A stretch of DNA of 44,423 bases from a virus, in IMG/VR virus record IMGVR_UViG_3300027736_000080, positions 1-44,423 of that record; one strand, written 5' to 3'. The notes under the pieces were generated by a model. That model ran no database searches. It saw only the letters and a program-made list of their open reading frames with translations, and had not been told where the DNA came from. The position numbers were made by a program, and so were the translations under genes. Position 1 is the first letter of the stretch. Every line of letters starts with the position of its first letter. Positions 15,945-23,530 of the stretch are shown one piece after another.

Positions 15945-16811
15945 ATGATCAGTAAATATTTTATTATTGCGTTAGGCCATGATGGTGGCATGGAATTAAA
16001 ATTCCGCATTAGGCCAACTGAAATATCAGAATTATGGCTTGACAGAATGCAGCAAAGACATCAGTATCCATTGGATCATCCAGATAGATTTTACGGCTTT
16101 GATGATCCCGAAACAGAAAAATCTCGTGCAACACGCATGATACAAAAATGTATTAGCGTTATAAACACCCACAAACGTATAATTGAACGTGAGTTTGAAT
16201 ACACTCAAGATTGTTTCAATTATCTACATAACATATTTGAAAAATATCATGGGCTATTAGACCAACAAACATCAGACTATTGGATGACAGCTCCGGATAA
16301 TGTTAGACTAGCATTGGCTGAATTAAATCTAGCTGTGCATAGATGTGAGGATACAATAAATCCAATCTTTCCGAGGATAGTATGCACTTGGTATGGTATA
16401 CCTAAAACACATTGCCTGTCGGCTGAATTACAACGCAAATATGGCGAAACCACTATAAAATTTGGTACAGTATATCTTAACTATTGTGAGATAGGCAAAA
16501 CAGTCGAAGACTTAACATTTGACAATGACGTATACATAAGTGACGAAGCATTTCGGCCATTCAGTCATTATAGTGCTGATTTTAAGATAGCGTTTTATGA
16601 TCGAGACACTACAAAAAAATATCCACAGATACAAAACTATATTGAGCAACATAGTGATTTTTTTCTTGCAAAAGGTATCACAAGTGTGTATAATACACAA
16701 GCACAACCACTTTATTTCCCCGTGGCAGATCTAGAATATTCTGTAGATCAAACAAATTTGATTCAACAAATAAGCGCTCGACAGTTTGTGCGTGAAGTAA
16801 AATTACAATGA
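15945..16811 (+). CDS. Conserved-looking phage protein of unknown function
   Basis: This 288-residue protein has no recognised domain. The N-terminal half has long charged helices (RMIQKCISVINTHKRIIE, EFEYTQDCFNYLHNI). The C-terminal half looks more beta-rich, with a GTVYLNYCEIGKTVEDL segment. No membrane segment or signal peptide is visible. It is driven by its own early promoter and its stop overlaps the uvsW start (ATGA), so it is co-expressed with the UvsW helicase. A role in early replication or recombination is inferred from this only. Confidence 0.65.
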   Translation: MISKYFIIALGHDGGMELKFRIRPTEISELWLDRMQQRHQYPLDHPDRFYGFDDPETEKSRATRMIQKCISVINTHKRIIEREFEYTQDCFNYLHNIFEKYHGLLDQQTSDYWMTAPDNVRLALAELNLAVHRCEDTINPIFPRIVCTWYGIPKTHCLSAELQRKYGETTIKFGTVYLNYCEIGKTVEDLTFDNDVYISDEAFRPFSHYSADFKIAFYDRDTTKKYPQIQNYIEQHSDFFLAKGITSVYNTQAQPLYFPVADLEYSVDQTNLIQQISARQFVREVKLQ

Positions 16812-18277
16812 AACAATGTACAATACAAATCAATGACGAAGTAAACATCAAGATTGAAGGACTTGATCTTGATGCTCGCAAAGCCTTAGTAAAAGCCTTC
16901 AAATACGATATACCTTATGCACGATACCTTCCAGCGGTGCGGCTAGGCCGATGGGATGGCAAAGTGTCTTATTTTCAACTGGGTGGCAGTACATACGTAA
17001 ATCTTTTACCGGACATAATTCCGTTGCTTGAAAGATTTGACTACGATATTGAATTGGATGACCGCAGAGAATACTCAACTACATTTGAGTTCGATCAGGT
17101 AACTGAACAAAGTTATGCAAACAAACTATGGCCCAAGTCACACCCTGCAGAAGGACAGCCCATCTTGTTGCGTGATTATCAAGTGGAGATTGTGAACAAC
17201 TTTTTGACCAATCCACAATGCATACAAGAAGTGGCCACAGGTGCGGGTAAAACAATCATGACTGCTGCACTCAGTGACGCAGTCAGCAAGTATGGTCGTA
17301 GCATAGTGATTGTACCCAACAAAAGTCTAGTTACACAAACAGAAAAAGATTACATCAACATGGAACTGGATGTGGGTGTGTATTTTGGAGACAGAAAAGA
17401 ATATGGCCGCCAACACACTATCTGCACCTGGCAAAGTCTAAACAATCTCATGAAGAATACCAAGAATGGCATAGGCGATTGCACCATCCAAGAGTTCATT
17501 GAAGGTGTTGTGTGTGTTATAGTAGACGAAGTACACATGGCCAAAGCAGATGCATTAAAAACTTTACTCACAGGTGTAATGGCGCAAGTGCCAATTCGGT
17601 GGGGACTGACTGGAACCATACCAAAAGAACTGTTTGAAAGCCAAGCATTGCTAGTAAGCCTAGGTCCTGTAATCAGTAGACTATCAGCTAGTACATTACA
17701 AGATGCAGGAGTGTTGGCCAATTGTCATGTGAACATAGTGCAGTTAGTAGATCATGTGGAATATGCCGACTATCAAGCTGAATTAAAATATCTCCTGGAA
17801 GAATCTGGACGATTAGATACTATAGCATCATTGATACAACGAGTTAACGAAACTGGTAACACTTTGGTATTAGTAGATCGAATTGAATGCGGACATCAAC
17901 TGGTTGAACGACTGGGAGAACGTGCAGTTTTTGTATCAGGCTCCACCAAAGCCAAAACTCGGCAAACAGAATACGACGAGATTGCTGTCAGTGACGACAA
18001 GATTATTGTGGCCACATATGGGGTGGCTGCTGTGGGCATCAACATTCCGCGTATTTTTAATCTTGTGCTGATTGAGCCAGGCAAGAGTTTTGTGCGTGTG
18101 ATTCAAAGTATTGGTCGCGGAATTCGCAAAGCCGAAGACAAAGATCACGTGCAGATATGGGATATTACTAGTACGTGCAAATTTGCCAGACGACACTTAA
18201 ATAAACGCAAGGTCTTTTACAAAGAGGCCAACTATCCATTCACAGCCGAAAAGTTGGAATGGATGAAGATATCTTAA
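16808..18277 (+). CDS. uvsW: UvsW-type SF2 recombination helicase
   Basis: This 489-residue superfamily 2 helicase fits T4 UvsW in length. UvsW unwinds R-loops and branched recombination intermediates and shuts off origin-dependent replication. The N-terminal small domain (1-110) has the RWDGKVSYF block of UvsW. Motif I is ATGAGKT at 143-149, motif II DEVH at 240-243, motif III LTGTIP near 267-272, and motif VI QSIGRGIRKA near the C-terminus. The start overlaps the preceding stop. A leaderless-type early promoter lies upstream of its partner gene. Confidence 0.94.
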   Translation: MKQCTIQINDEVNIKIEGLDLDARKALVKAFKYDIPYARYLPAVRLGRWDGKVSYFQLGGSTYVNLLPDIIPLLERFDYDIELDDRREYSTTFEFDQVTEQSYANKLWPKSHPAEGQPILLRDYQVEIVNNFLTNPQCIQEVATGAGKTIMTAALSDAVSKYGRSIVIVPNKSLVTQTEKDYINMELDVGVYFGDRKEYGRQHTICTWQSLNNLMKNTKNGIGDCTIQEFIEGVVCVIVDEVHMAKADALKTLLTGVMAQVPIRWGLTGTIPKELFESQALLVSLGPVISRLSASTLQDAGVLANCHVNIVQLVDHVEYADYQAELKYLLEESGRLDTIASLIQRVNETGNTLVLVDRIECGHQLVERLGERAVFVSGSTKAKTRQTEYDEIAVSDDKIIVATYGVAAVGINIPRIFNLVLIEPGKSFVRVIQSIGRGIRKAEDKDHVQIWDITSTCKFARRHLNKRKVFYKEANYPFTAEKLEWMKIS

Positions 18278-18287
18278 CAATGATCTC

Positions 18288-18316
18288 TTGACATTTTGAG
18301 ATAATTCAACTATACT
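18288..18316 (+). promoter_or_regulatory. Early promoter of the 18323 operon, at the start codon
   Basis: Consensus TTGACA (18288-18293), 17-bp spacer, TATACT (18311-18316). Six bases separate the -10 from the ATG at 18323, predicting a leaderless or nearly leaderless transcript. No Shine-Dalgarno is possible on it. Confidence 0.85.
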
Positions 18317-18322
18317 GAACAC

Positions 18323-18823
18323 ATGCGTATATTAACATTAGACAATAGCTTTTATGATCTAGATCACTTGCCCGACGAAGTAGATGATATGAGATTTGCC
18401 ATCTTGGACAACTCTGACCCCAAAGATCCAGACTATCATTTTATTCCACTTATATTTTTAGAAAGTTTTAATGCCCCAGCCTTGGTATTACGAATAGGTG
18501 ACGCTACAATAAAAATGCCCATGGATTGGCAGATCCTGATTGGCGAGCCCGACGTGGGAGACCTTGAAGTGCTACCACTCACCAGTATAAATGATCGCGG
18601 ATTCAAAGTATTTCAATTCAATCCGTTGACCAGTTTCCGTCCCAGTTTTCCTGACATTGAGATATTGGATGTGTATCATGAAGTTAACTGGTTTGCACCC
18701 AAACTAAAAAATGGCCAGCTGTTGGCTGTGCCATTGAACGATGACGCAGAGCCTGACTGTGTGTATTTTGTCAAAGACATCAGCCGCAACTGCGAGATAG
18801 TAGACTATAACAAGGCCTGGTAA
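18323..18823 (+). CDS. Unknown early phage protein
   Basis: This 166-residue acidic protein begins at the ATG immediately after a consensus promoter. It has few distinctive motifs: the N-terminal MRILTLDNSFYDLDHLPDEV, a central KMPMDWQILIGEPDVGDLEV, and a C-terminal LLAVPLNDDAEPDCVYFVKD. The composition suggests a mixed alpha/beta cytoplasmic protein. It opens an eight-gene operon whose genes follow each other with 0-4 base overlaps. It resembles small conserved proteins of aquatic T4-like phages. No function is proposed. Confidence 0.7.
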   Translation: MRILTLDNSFYDLDHLPDEVDDMRFAILDNSDPKDPDYHFIPLIFLESFNAPALVLRIGDATIKMPMDWQILIGEPDVGDLEVLPLTSINDRGFKVFQFNPLTSFRPSFPDIEILDVYHEVNWFAPKLKNGQLLAVPLNDDAEPDCVYFVKDISRNCEIVDYNKAW

Positions 18824-19113
18824 TGGGACAGCTAAAGCCTGGCGCAACCTATGTTTACGAACGTAATGGTAACACAGTGTATGCTCGCGAATCAGGTGCT
18901 GATCCTGACACACGGGTAGAAATAGGATATGACTACGAAACATTTGAAGAACGTAGAGACCATGACATTAGAGCAGGAATGAGACAACGACATGAAGCCT
19001 TAATGGAGGCCAAGCTGTGGGGTGACATTCGACGAGAAGCCAAGACCAATCCCACTTTACACGATGCCTTGGAAAATGCTATAATGATCTATCACCTGAC
19101 CAAAACAAAATGA
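18823..19113 (+). CDS. Small unknown phage protein
   Basis: This 96-residue protein shares one base with the preceding stop and overlaps the next start by four. The first 30 residues form a likely beta hairpin (LKPGATYVYERNGNTVYAR); the rest is charged helix (RRDHDIRAGMRQRHEALMEA), ending in ENAIMIYHLTKTK. Similar short proteins starting with a KPGxTYxYE block occur in aquatic T4-like phages. Function unknown. Confidence 0.72.
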   Translation: MGQLKPGATYVYERNGNTVYARESGADPDTRVEIGYDYETFEERRDHDIRAGMRQRHEALMEAKLWGDIRREAKTNPTLHDALENAIMIYHLTKTK

Positions 19114-19556
19114 GCGATAAACTAAACATCAACAATGAGATGCGGCAACTGGATGCAAAGAACCGTGCATTCTATGATGAGCTTACGTCAGAAGAACGAA
19201 AAAAATTCAGTACCTATCTCATGATACGTTGGGGTAGCGCAGTCAGTGGCAGTAGAGAACTACAAGAATATTATGTGCAGAGTACCAATCATTATCTCAA
19301 CAAAAACTTCTTTGACATAGCCAAGCATACCAAATTGCAATGGTTGTGTGCAACTGCTGCAAGCCCGGGTATGGGAGTAATGCGACACAATTGGATAGCG
19401 CCCAAGAAAAAAGAAGCAGGGCTCAGTGCCAAACGACGAGCATTGATGGCTATATTTCCCGCATACAAAGATGATGAAATTGATGTGATGGCACAGCTGG
19501 TCTCACAAAAAGAAATAGATGCTTACAATCGAGCCAGTGGCAACGACAAGAAATGA
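19110..19556 (+). CDS. Possible clamp-loader small subunit (gp62-like) or unknown
   Basis: This 148-residue protein has a FSTYLMIRWGSAVSGSRE segment, then YYVQSTNHYLNKNFFDIAKH and a downstream KLQWLCATAASPGMGV block, ending in IAPKKKE. The order of helix, substrate-like YxN helix and basic segment recalls the small gp62 subunits of T4-like clamp loaders. The similarity is pattern-level only. T4 gp62 is longer (187) and normally sits next to gp44, which is not seen here. If not gp62, it is an unrecognised early protein. It overlaps both neighbours by four bases. Confidence 0.4.
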   Translation: MSDKLNINNEMRQLDAKNRAFYDELTSEERKKFSTYLMIRWGSAVSGSRELQEYYVQSTNHYLNKNFFDIAKHTKLQWLCATAASPGMGVMRHNWIAPKKKEAGLSAKRRALMAIFPAYKDDEIDVMAQLVSQKEIDAYNRASGNDKK

Positions 19557-20227
19557 CATTCACTTGCGGATACTGTGAAAAAACTTTCTCAAGAGAAAGC
19601 AGTATAGAAGTACACATGTGCGAACCCAAAAGACGCAGATTGCAGCGTGGTGATCGCGGAGTACAGCTGGGGTTGCAAGCCTATGTGAGATTTTATGAAA
19701 CCATGCAAGGATCTGCTAAAAACAAAACGTTTGAAGATTTTGAAACGTCATCGTACTATCGTGCATTTGTAAAGTTTGGTCATTACTGTGTAAACACTCG
19801 AGTGATCAATCCTGAGCGATTCATGGCCTGGTTGCTCAAGCAACAGAAAAAAATTGATCGTTGGTGCAGCGACCAAGTGTATACTGAATACCTAGTGAAT
19901 TATCTCACACTGGAAGCAGTGGATGATGCACTGGCCCGAGCCATGGAATACGGATTGGATTGGGCTGAAAAAACTACCAATCCGGCACATGATTGCCTGC
20001 GGTATGGCAATAGCAATGCAATATGTCATGCCATAACCACTGGGCGAATTAGCCCTTGGGTGATTTATAGTTCTGAGTCAGGGCAAAAGTTTTTGAGTGA
20101 ATTAGGTAGTGAACAAGTGGCTATGATTTGGATATATATTGATTCGGATGTGTGGCAGAAAAAATTTCAAATTTATCCTACAGATCACGAGTACGCACAA
20201 GAAATGTTAAAGCAAGCAGGATGGTAA
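19553..20227 (+). CDS. Zinc-finger phage protein
   Basis: This 224-residue protein starts with a single zinc-finger-like unit. Cys5-x2-Cys8, then His and Cys near 21-23 (FTCGYCEKTFSRES..VHMC), fits a C2H2/C2HC finger. The rest has long conserved-looking blocks (LGLQAYVRFYETMQG, YRAFVKFGHYCVNTRVIN, YGNSNAICHAITTGRISPWV). I recall proteins like this in T4-like cyanophages, annotated only as zinc-finger hypothetical. It sits in the 18323 early operon. Nucleic-acid binding is plausible from the finger; no function is established here. Confidence 0.8.
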   Translation: MTFTCGYCEKTFSRESSIEVHMCEPKRRRLQRGDRGVQLGLQAYVRFYETMQGSAKNKTFEDFETSSYYRAFVKFGHYCVNTRVINPERFMAWLLKQQKKIDRWCSDQVYTEYLVNYLTLEAVDDALARAMEYGLDWAEKTTNPAHDCLRYGNSNAICHAITTGRISPWVIYSSESGQKFLSELGSEQVAMIWIYIDSDVWQKKFQIYPTDHEYAQEMLKQAGW

Positions 20228-20944
20228 ATGCAGTATAAAAAATTAGCAGCCATTGGAGACAGTTATTCTACTGTAGACTACGGGCTCAGCTGGCCAGATT
20301 TAGTAGCAGAAAAATTACAATGTAAACTGGTTCGTGCATCAAGTTCGGGTGCCGGAAACAGTTTTTATGTTGAAAAACTACATGACTGCGTAAAAGATCC
20401 TGACGTAGATCTCGTGATTGTGCAATTAACTGAACCTAGTCGTGCAGTGATCGGACTCCGTGCCTGGGAAGAAGTTGCACAAGGAACAAGGGATAATCCA
20501 TACGGTAAAATTGTAGATCCGACGGATCTCAATCACGGTCACATATACAAAGATATTGGTTGCTATACAATGAATGTACATGACAATCAACGATATCTAA
20601 ATCCTTTTGTTGGAGTTACCGGTGTTGATCGTTTTTGGTTAACACAGGGCGCAGGAACACGTTGGTGGAACTATCAAGCTGTACATAGTGTATTGGCCAT
20701 GAAACAACTGTGTGATGCTCACAACAAAAAAGTAATTTTCTTTTCGTGGTTTGTTTTTTGGGATGAATTTTTTGTTCCCGGATATGAATGGTTAAGATCT
20801 ACCTTAACACTGGTTCCAGGCGTGGCCAGAGAACACGGCAAGAAAATGGATCTACCACAAACATCAGATGGCCATTATGGCACTGAAGCAACCCAGCGAT
20901 TGTTTGCTGAGTATTTGTGGCCCAATTTAGAGCCATTGTTATGA
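20228..20944 (+). CDS. SGNH/GDSL-hydrolase-like protein, copy 1
   Basis: This 238-residue protein has the block I motif GDSYS with the candidate nucleophile Ser12. The block V pair Asp214/His216 lies in SDGHYGTEATQRLF. The SSSGAGNS segment near residue 38 supplies block II Gly and a candidate Asn. The family includes esterases, lipases and sugar O-acetyl hydrolases or transferases. There is no signal peptide, so it should act inside the infected cell. It directly precedes a second SGNH-like gene. A sugar-acetyl substrate is inferred from the glycan genes elsewhere in the window. Confidence 0.78.
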   Translation: MQYKKLAAIGDSYSTVDYGLSWPDLVAEKLQCKLVRASSSGAGNSFYVEKLHDCVKDPDVDLVIVQLTEPSRAVIGLRAWEEVAQGTRDNPYGKIVDPTDLNHGHIYKDIGCYTMNVHDNQRYLNPFVGVTGVDRFWLTQGAGTRWWNYQAVHSVLAMKQLCDAHNKKVIFFSWFVFWDEFFVPGYEWLRSTLTLVPGVAREHGKKMDLPQTSDGHYGTEATQRLFAEYLWPNLEPLL

Positions 20945-21642
20945 ATAGACTGTTTACCTTTGGCTGTAGTTATACCAGTTACATCTGGAGCACTTGGGCA
21001 GACATACTAGGACAGTCAGCTGAAGAATTTCAAAACTGGGCAATATCTGGAGGAGGCAATCAGTTTATTTTCAACAGTGTGTACGAATGCAATCAACGAA
21101 ATCATTTTCGACCCGGGGATACTGTGATTGTGTGTTGGACCAATATCATGCGAGATGATAGATACACACACGGTTGGCAGAATCTAGGAAACATTTATAC
21201 TCAACAATTATACGATCCAGCTTGGGTTCGTAAATGGATAACCGAAAGAGGATGTTTGTTACGAGATCTAGCAGCCATTGCCGGTGTTAAATCATTGCTG
21301 GAAACATCCGGAGTAAATTGGCATTTTTTAAGTATGGTTCCAATTGATCAATCAGATCAGTACTCTGACACAAAAAATACCAATAGAGATTTATTGCAGT
21401 TATACCACGATGCAATTGACAATATGCATCCAAGTTTTTGGGAAGTATTACAAGGTAGACCCAAATTAAAATTTGATGTGCATCCTTCTCCAATGGATCA
21501 TTTGTATTATTTGGATCAAGTGTTGCCAGAATTTGAAATAACTCAAAAAGTGAGATTGCAAACTCAGCAAGAAACTGTTACAATACAACATCCTGATTAT
21601 CGTCCACCCGATTACAAAAAACCAACAATTCTAAGAGCATGA
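20941..21642 (+). CDS. SGNH/GDSL-hydrolase-like protein, copy 2
   Basis: This protein has 233 residues from the ATG overlapping the previous stop. It carries FGCSYT (Ser10 as candidate nucleophile), WAISGGGNQF near 33-42 (block II Gly and candidate oxyanion-hole Asn) and FDVHPSPMDH near 178-187 (block V Asp and His). GCSYT-type SGNH proteins are widespread in phages and marine bacteria. Sequence similarity to copy 1 is limited to the motif blocks, so this is an old duplication or an independent gain. No signal peptide. Substrate unknown; O-acyl chemistry on sugars is one possibility. Confidence 0.75.
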   Translation: MNRLFTFGCSYTSYIWSTWADILGQSAEEFQNWAISGGGNQFIFNSVYECNQRNHFRPGDTVIVCWTNIMRDDRYTHGWQNLGNIYTQQLYDPAWVRKWITERGCLLRDLAAIAGVKSLLETSGVNWHFLSMVPIDQSDQYSDTKNTNRDLLQLYHDAIDNMHPSFWEVLQGRPKLKFDVHPSPMDHLYYLDQVLPEFEITQKVRLQTQQETVTIQHPDYRPPDYKKPTILRA

Positions 21643-22193
21643 GTGCAGACATTGACATTGATTTTGCTGACAGAGAATTAGTACTGGAGTTGATTCAGCA
21701 CACATCAGCACGACAAAGTAATGGTCGAAAACACAACTCAGGTATCTATGTTACAGACATTCCTCAAGATCCTACTACTGGTTGTGCAGCCATTGACTAC
21801 GAAACGGCTGAAGCCCGGGGCTATTTTAAAATTGACTTGTTGAACATGAGTGTGTACGGACTGGTAAAAGATCCTGTACACTACGAACTGATGTTGACCA
21901 CTGAGCCACCATGGGCAAAATTATGGACAGATCCGGTCTGGGCCGAACAGTTAGTTCACGTGGGAAATTACACTGAACTACTAAGGACCATGCAGCCTGA
22001 TTCAATTCCTAGAATGGCAGCATTTATATCAGTGATACGTCCGGGCAAGGCACACTTGCAAAATCGACCGTGGTCGGAGGTGTTTGACTCAGTATGGGAT
22101 GGCGATCTCAGTCGGGGTTATGTGTTCAAAAAAGCTCACGCACTTGGTTATGCAGCCTTGGTAGCACTACACATGAATATTCTTGGATCATGA
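21639..22193 (+). CDS. Miniature DnaE-like protein (Pol III alpha fragments)
   Basis: This 184-residue protein reads like pieces of a bacterial DNA polymerase III alpha subunit joined together. ADIDIDFADRE (about 3-13) matches the catalytic PDIDIDF block of DnaE. HNSGIYVTDIP (about 32-42) matches the His-x-Gly block. RGYFKIDLLNMSVYGLV (about 60-76) matches the GLxKxDxLGL block, and FKKAHALGYAALVALHMN (about 163-180) matches the NKSHAxxYA block. Full DnaE is more than 1000 residues, so it cannot carry all polymerase functions alone. I recall similar short proteins in cyanophages with no known function. Confidence 0.68.
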   Translation: MSADIDIDFADRELVLELIQHTSARQSNGRKHNSGIYVTDIPQDPTTGCAAIDYETAEARGYFKIDLLNMSVYGLVKDPVHYELMLTTEPPWAKLWTDPVWAEQLVHVGNYTELLRTMQPDSIPRMAAFISVIRPGKAHLQNRPWSEVFDSVWDGDLSRGYVFKKAHALGYAALVALHMNILGS

Positions 22194-23107
22194 TTCATAT
22201 TGATTTCCAGGGTGGCGCACATGGAAATTTTTTAGAGTTTGTGTGTAATACCATTGCAGGCGTAGTTGTCCCTGATACATTGCCTTTTAACACATTGGGT
22301 GCATCACATAATAAATCTTACCGTTTACCAAAAGTTTTCTTTGCTTGGCATTATTCCTACGACAACACATATCCCAAACTATTCAACAAAATTATATCTA
22401 TACACATTGAATCAGATGATCTCTTGCCGTTGAGTCAGGTCAGTTTATTAAGGGCAGGTGATTATGGTTATGACAATGATCAGCTTGAAGTTGATACATT
22501 TAACAAACTTAATAACATACATTATCGATGGGCATTAGATCATTTAACTGATGGATTTTTTACCAATCAGATTTGTCGCAGCTACGATGCTGTCAAAGAT
22601 TCCAGTTGGCCCAATGTGACCAATCTAGCTGAGTTTGATCAACTGCCAGAACACATACTCACAGAATGCATTCAACAGCACAGATTGGTGTTGCTGGAGC
22701 TGTCAGAGGAACATCCAGATTGCCCGCGATCTGTGCTACGAGAATTTTTTAAAATTGGATTTCAGAATCCATCGCAACATGGATTTATAGCACGACAAAA
22801 AACCGCAGTGTACGATGTCGATGACAATGTATACATATTTCCATTTAGATGTTTTTATAACAAAACAGAATTCTTAAGTGAGATCAAAAAAATTGCTGCA
22901 TGGTCGGGCATAACATATGATTGTGAAAATAAAATTGAACTAATACACGATGAGTTTTTAGCAAGACAACCGTACAAAGATTCAAAAAACAAATGTGATG
23001 ATATTGTGCAGAAACTCAATCATAATGTACCAACAGGAACATTACAAGTAACTTTATTAGAAGAAGCTTATATCAATGCAACCTTGGGCTGGGATTATTT
23101 TCAGTGA
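22190..23107 (+). CDS. Unknown protein, possibly sulfotransferase-like
   Basis: This protein has 305 residues from the ATG overlapping the previous stop; an upstream in-frame extension would sit inside the DnaE-like gene. The N-terminal MIHIDFQGGAHGNFLEFVCN is a glycine-rich loop in the position of a sulfotransferase P-loop, but without the usual Lys/Ser-Thr-Leu. LLELSEEHPDCPRSVLREFF and VYIFPFRCFYN are further blocks. It closes the 18323 operon. Similar long unknown proteins occur in aquatic T4-like phages. The sulfotransferase suggestion is weak. Confidence 0.55.
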   Translation: MIHIDFQGGAHGNFLEFVCNTIAGVVVPDTLPFNTLGASHNKSYRLPKVFFAWHYSYDNTYPKLFNKIISIHIESDDLLPLSQVSLLRAGDYGYDNDQLEVDTFNKLNNIHYRWALDHLTDGFFTNQICRSYDAVKDSSWPNVTNLAEFDQLPEHILTECIQQHRLVLLELSEEHPDCPRSVLREFFKIGFQNPSQHGFIARQKTAVYDVDDNVYIFPFRCFYNKTEFLSEIKKIAAWSGITYDCENKIELIHDEFLARQPYKDSKNKCDDIVQKLNHNVPTGTLQVTLLEEAYINATLGWDYFQ

Positions 23108-23109
23108 GA

Positions 23110-23487
23110 TTAATCGAGGCGCCGTACCAGCATGATGCTTTTGCGTTTGCTTTTTTTGCGGGCTATGTCTAGCAAACTGCAAGCAGGGCCATGCAAGATT
23201 TCTAGATCTTTGTTGACAAATGTACGCAGAGTGTAGCGGAATTGTTCCCAATCCTTACGCAGAAATATGTTTATGGGGATAGATCTGTTGCTTTCCCACC
23301 ACCAAACTGATGCCAACTCTAGGTAATTTAGTTTGTCAGCTTGATCTGCCACCGCACCAAAGTCGTAGATGGTAGTGACCACATCATCTTTGTTCTGTAT
23401 CACGCCCACATATTCAGCATTGGCATACATGCACAAGCTGATAAATGGATATTTCTCAGTTAATTTTTCGAAAACATTATTGCCCAT
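23110..23487 (-). CDS. Conserved T4-like aquatic phage protein, unknown function
   Basis: This 125-residue protein starts FEKLTEKYPFISLCMYAN, followed by EYVGVIQNKDDVVTTIYDFG, VWWWESNRSIPINIFLR and ILHGPACSLLD, with a basic C-terminus (RKKSKRKSIMLVRRLD). I recall the same blocks in T4-like cyanophage proteins of unknown function. It is convergent with the preceding gene, with stops two bases apart, and divergent from a tail-type gene across a 43-base region with a late-type octamer on each strand. Late expression is likely; function unknown. Confidence 0.8.
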   Translation of the reverse strand: MGNNVFEKLTEKYPFISLCMYANAEYVGVIQNKDDVVTTIYDFGAVADQADKLNYLELASVWWWESNRSIPINIFLRKDWEQFRYTLRTFVNKDLEILHGPACSLLDIARKKSKRKSIMLVRRLD

Positions 23488-23493
23488 CGGAGG

Positions 23494-23501
23494 TATTTAT
23501 G
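23494..23501 (-). promoter_or_regulatory. Late-type octamer CATAAATA, minus strand
   Basis: The octamer ends 6 bases before the minus-strand ATG at 23487, predicting transcription from about 1 base before the start codon. Confidence 0.6.
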
Positions 23502-23515
23502 GTCAATATTCTTTG

Positions 23516-23523
23516 GATAAATA
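23516..23523 (+). promoter_or_regulatory. Late-type octamer GATAAATA, plus strand
   Basis: The octamer ends 7 bases before the ATG at 23531. With the minus-strand octamer at 23494-23501 it makes a bidirectional late promoter region in 43 bases. Confidence 0.6.
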
Positions 23524-23530
23524 ATAGGAT

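Noticed and set aside
18198-18205. TTAAATAA inside uvsW as a late promoter
   Set aside because: Coding sequence, no gene start nearby; such hexamers are expected by chance.
22094-22189. N-terminal extension of the 22190 gene
   Set aside because: It lies inside the DnaE-like gene in another frame; the ATG at 22190 overlaps the previous stop like its operon neighbours.
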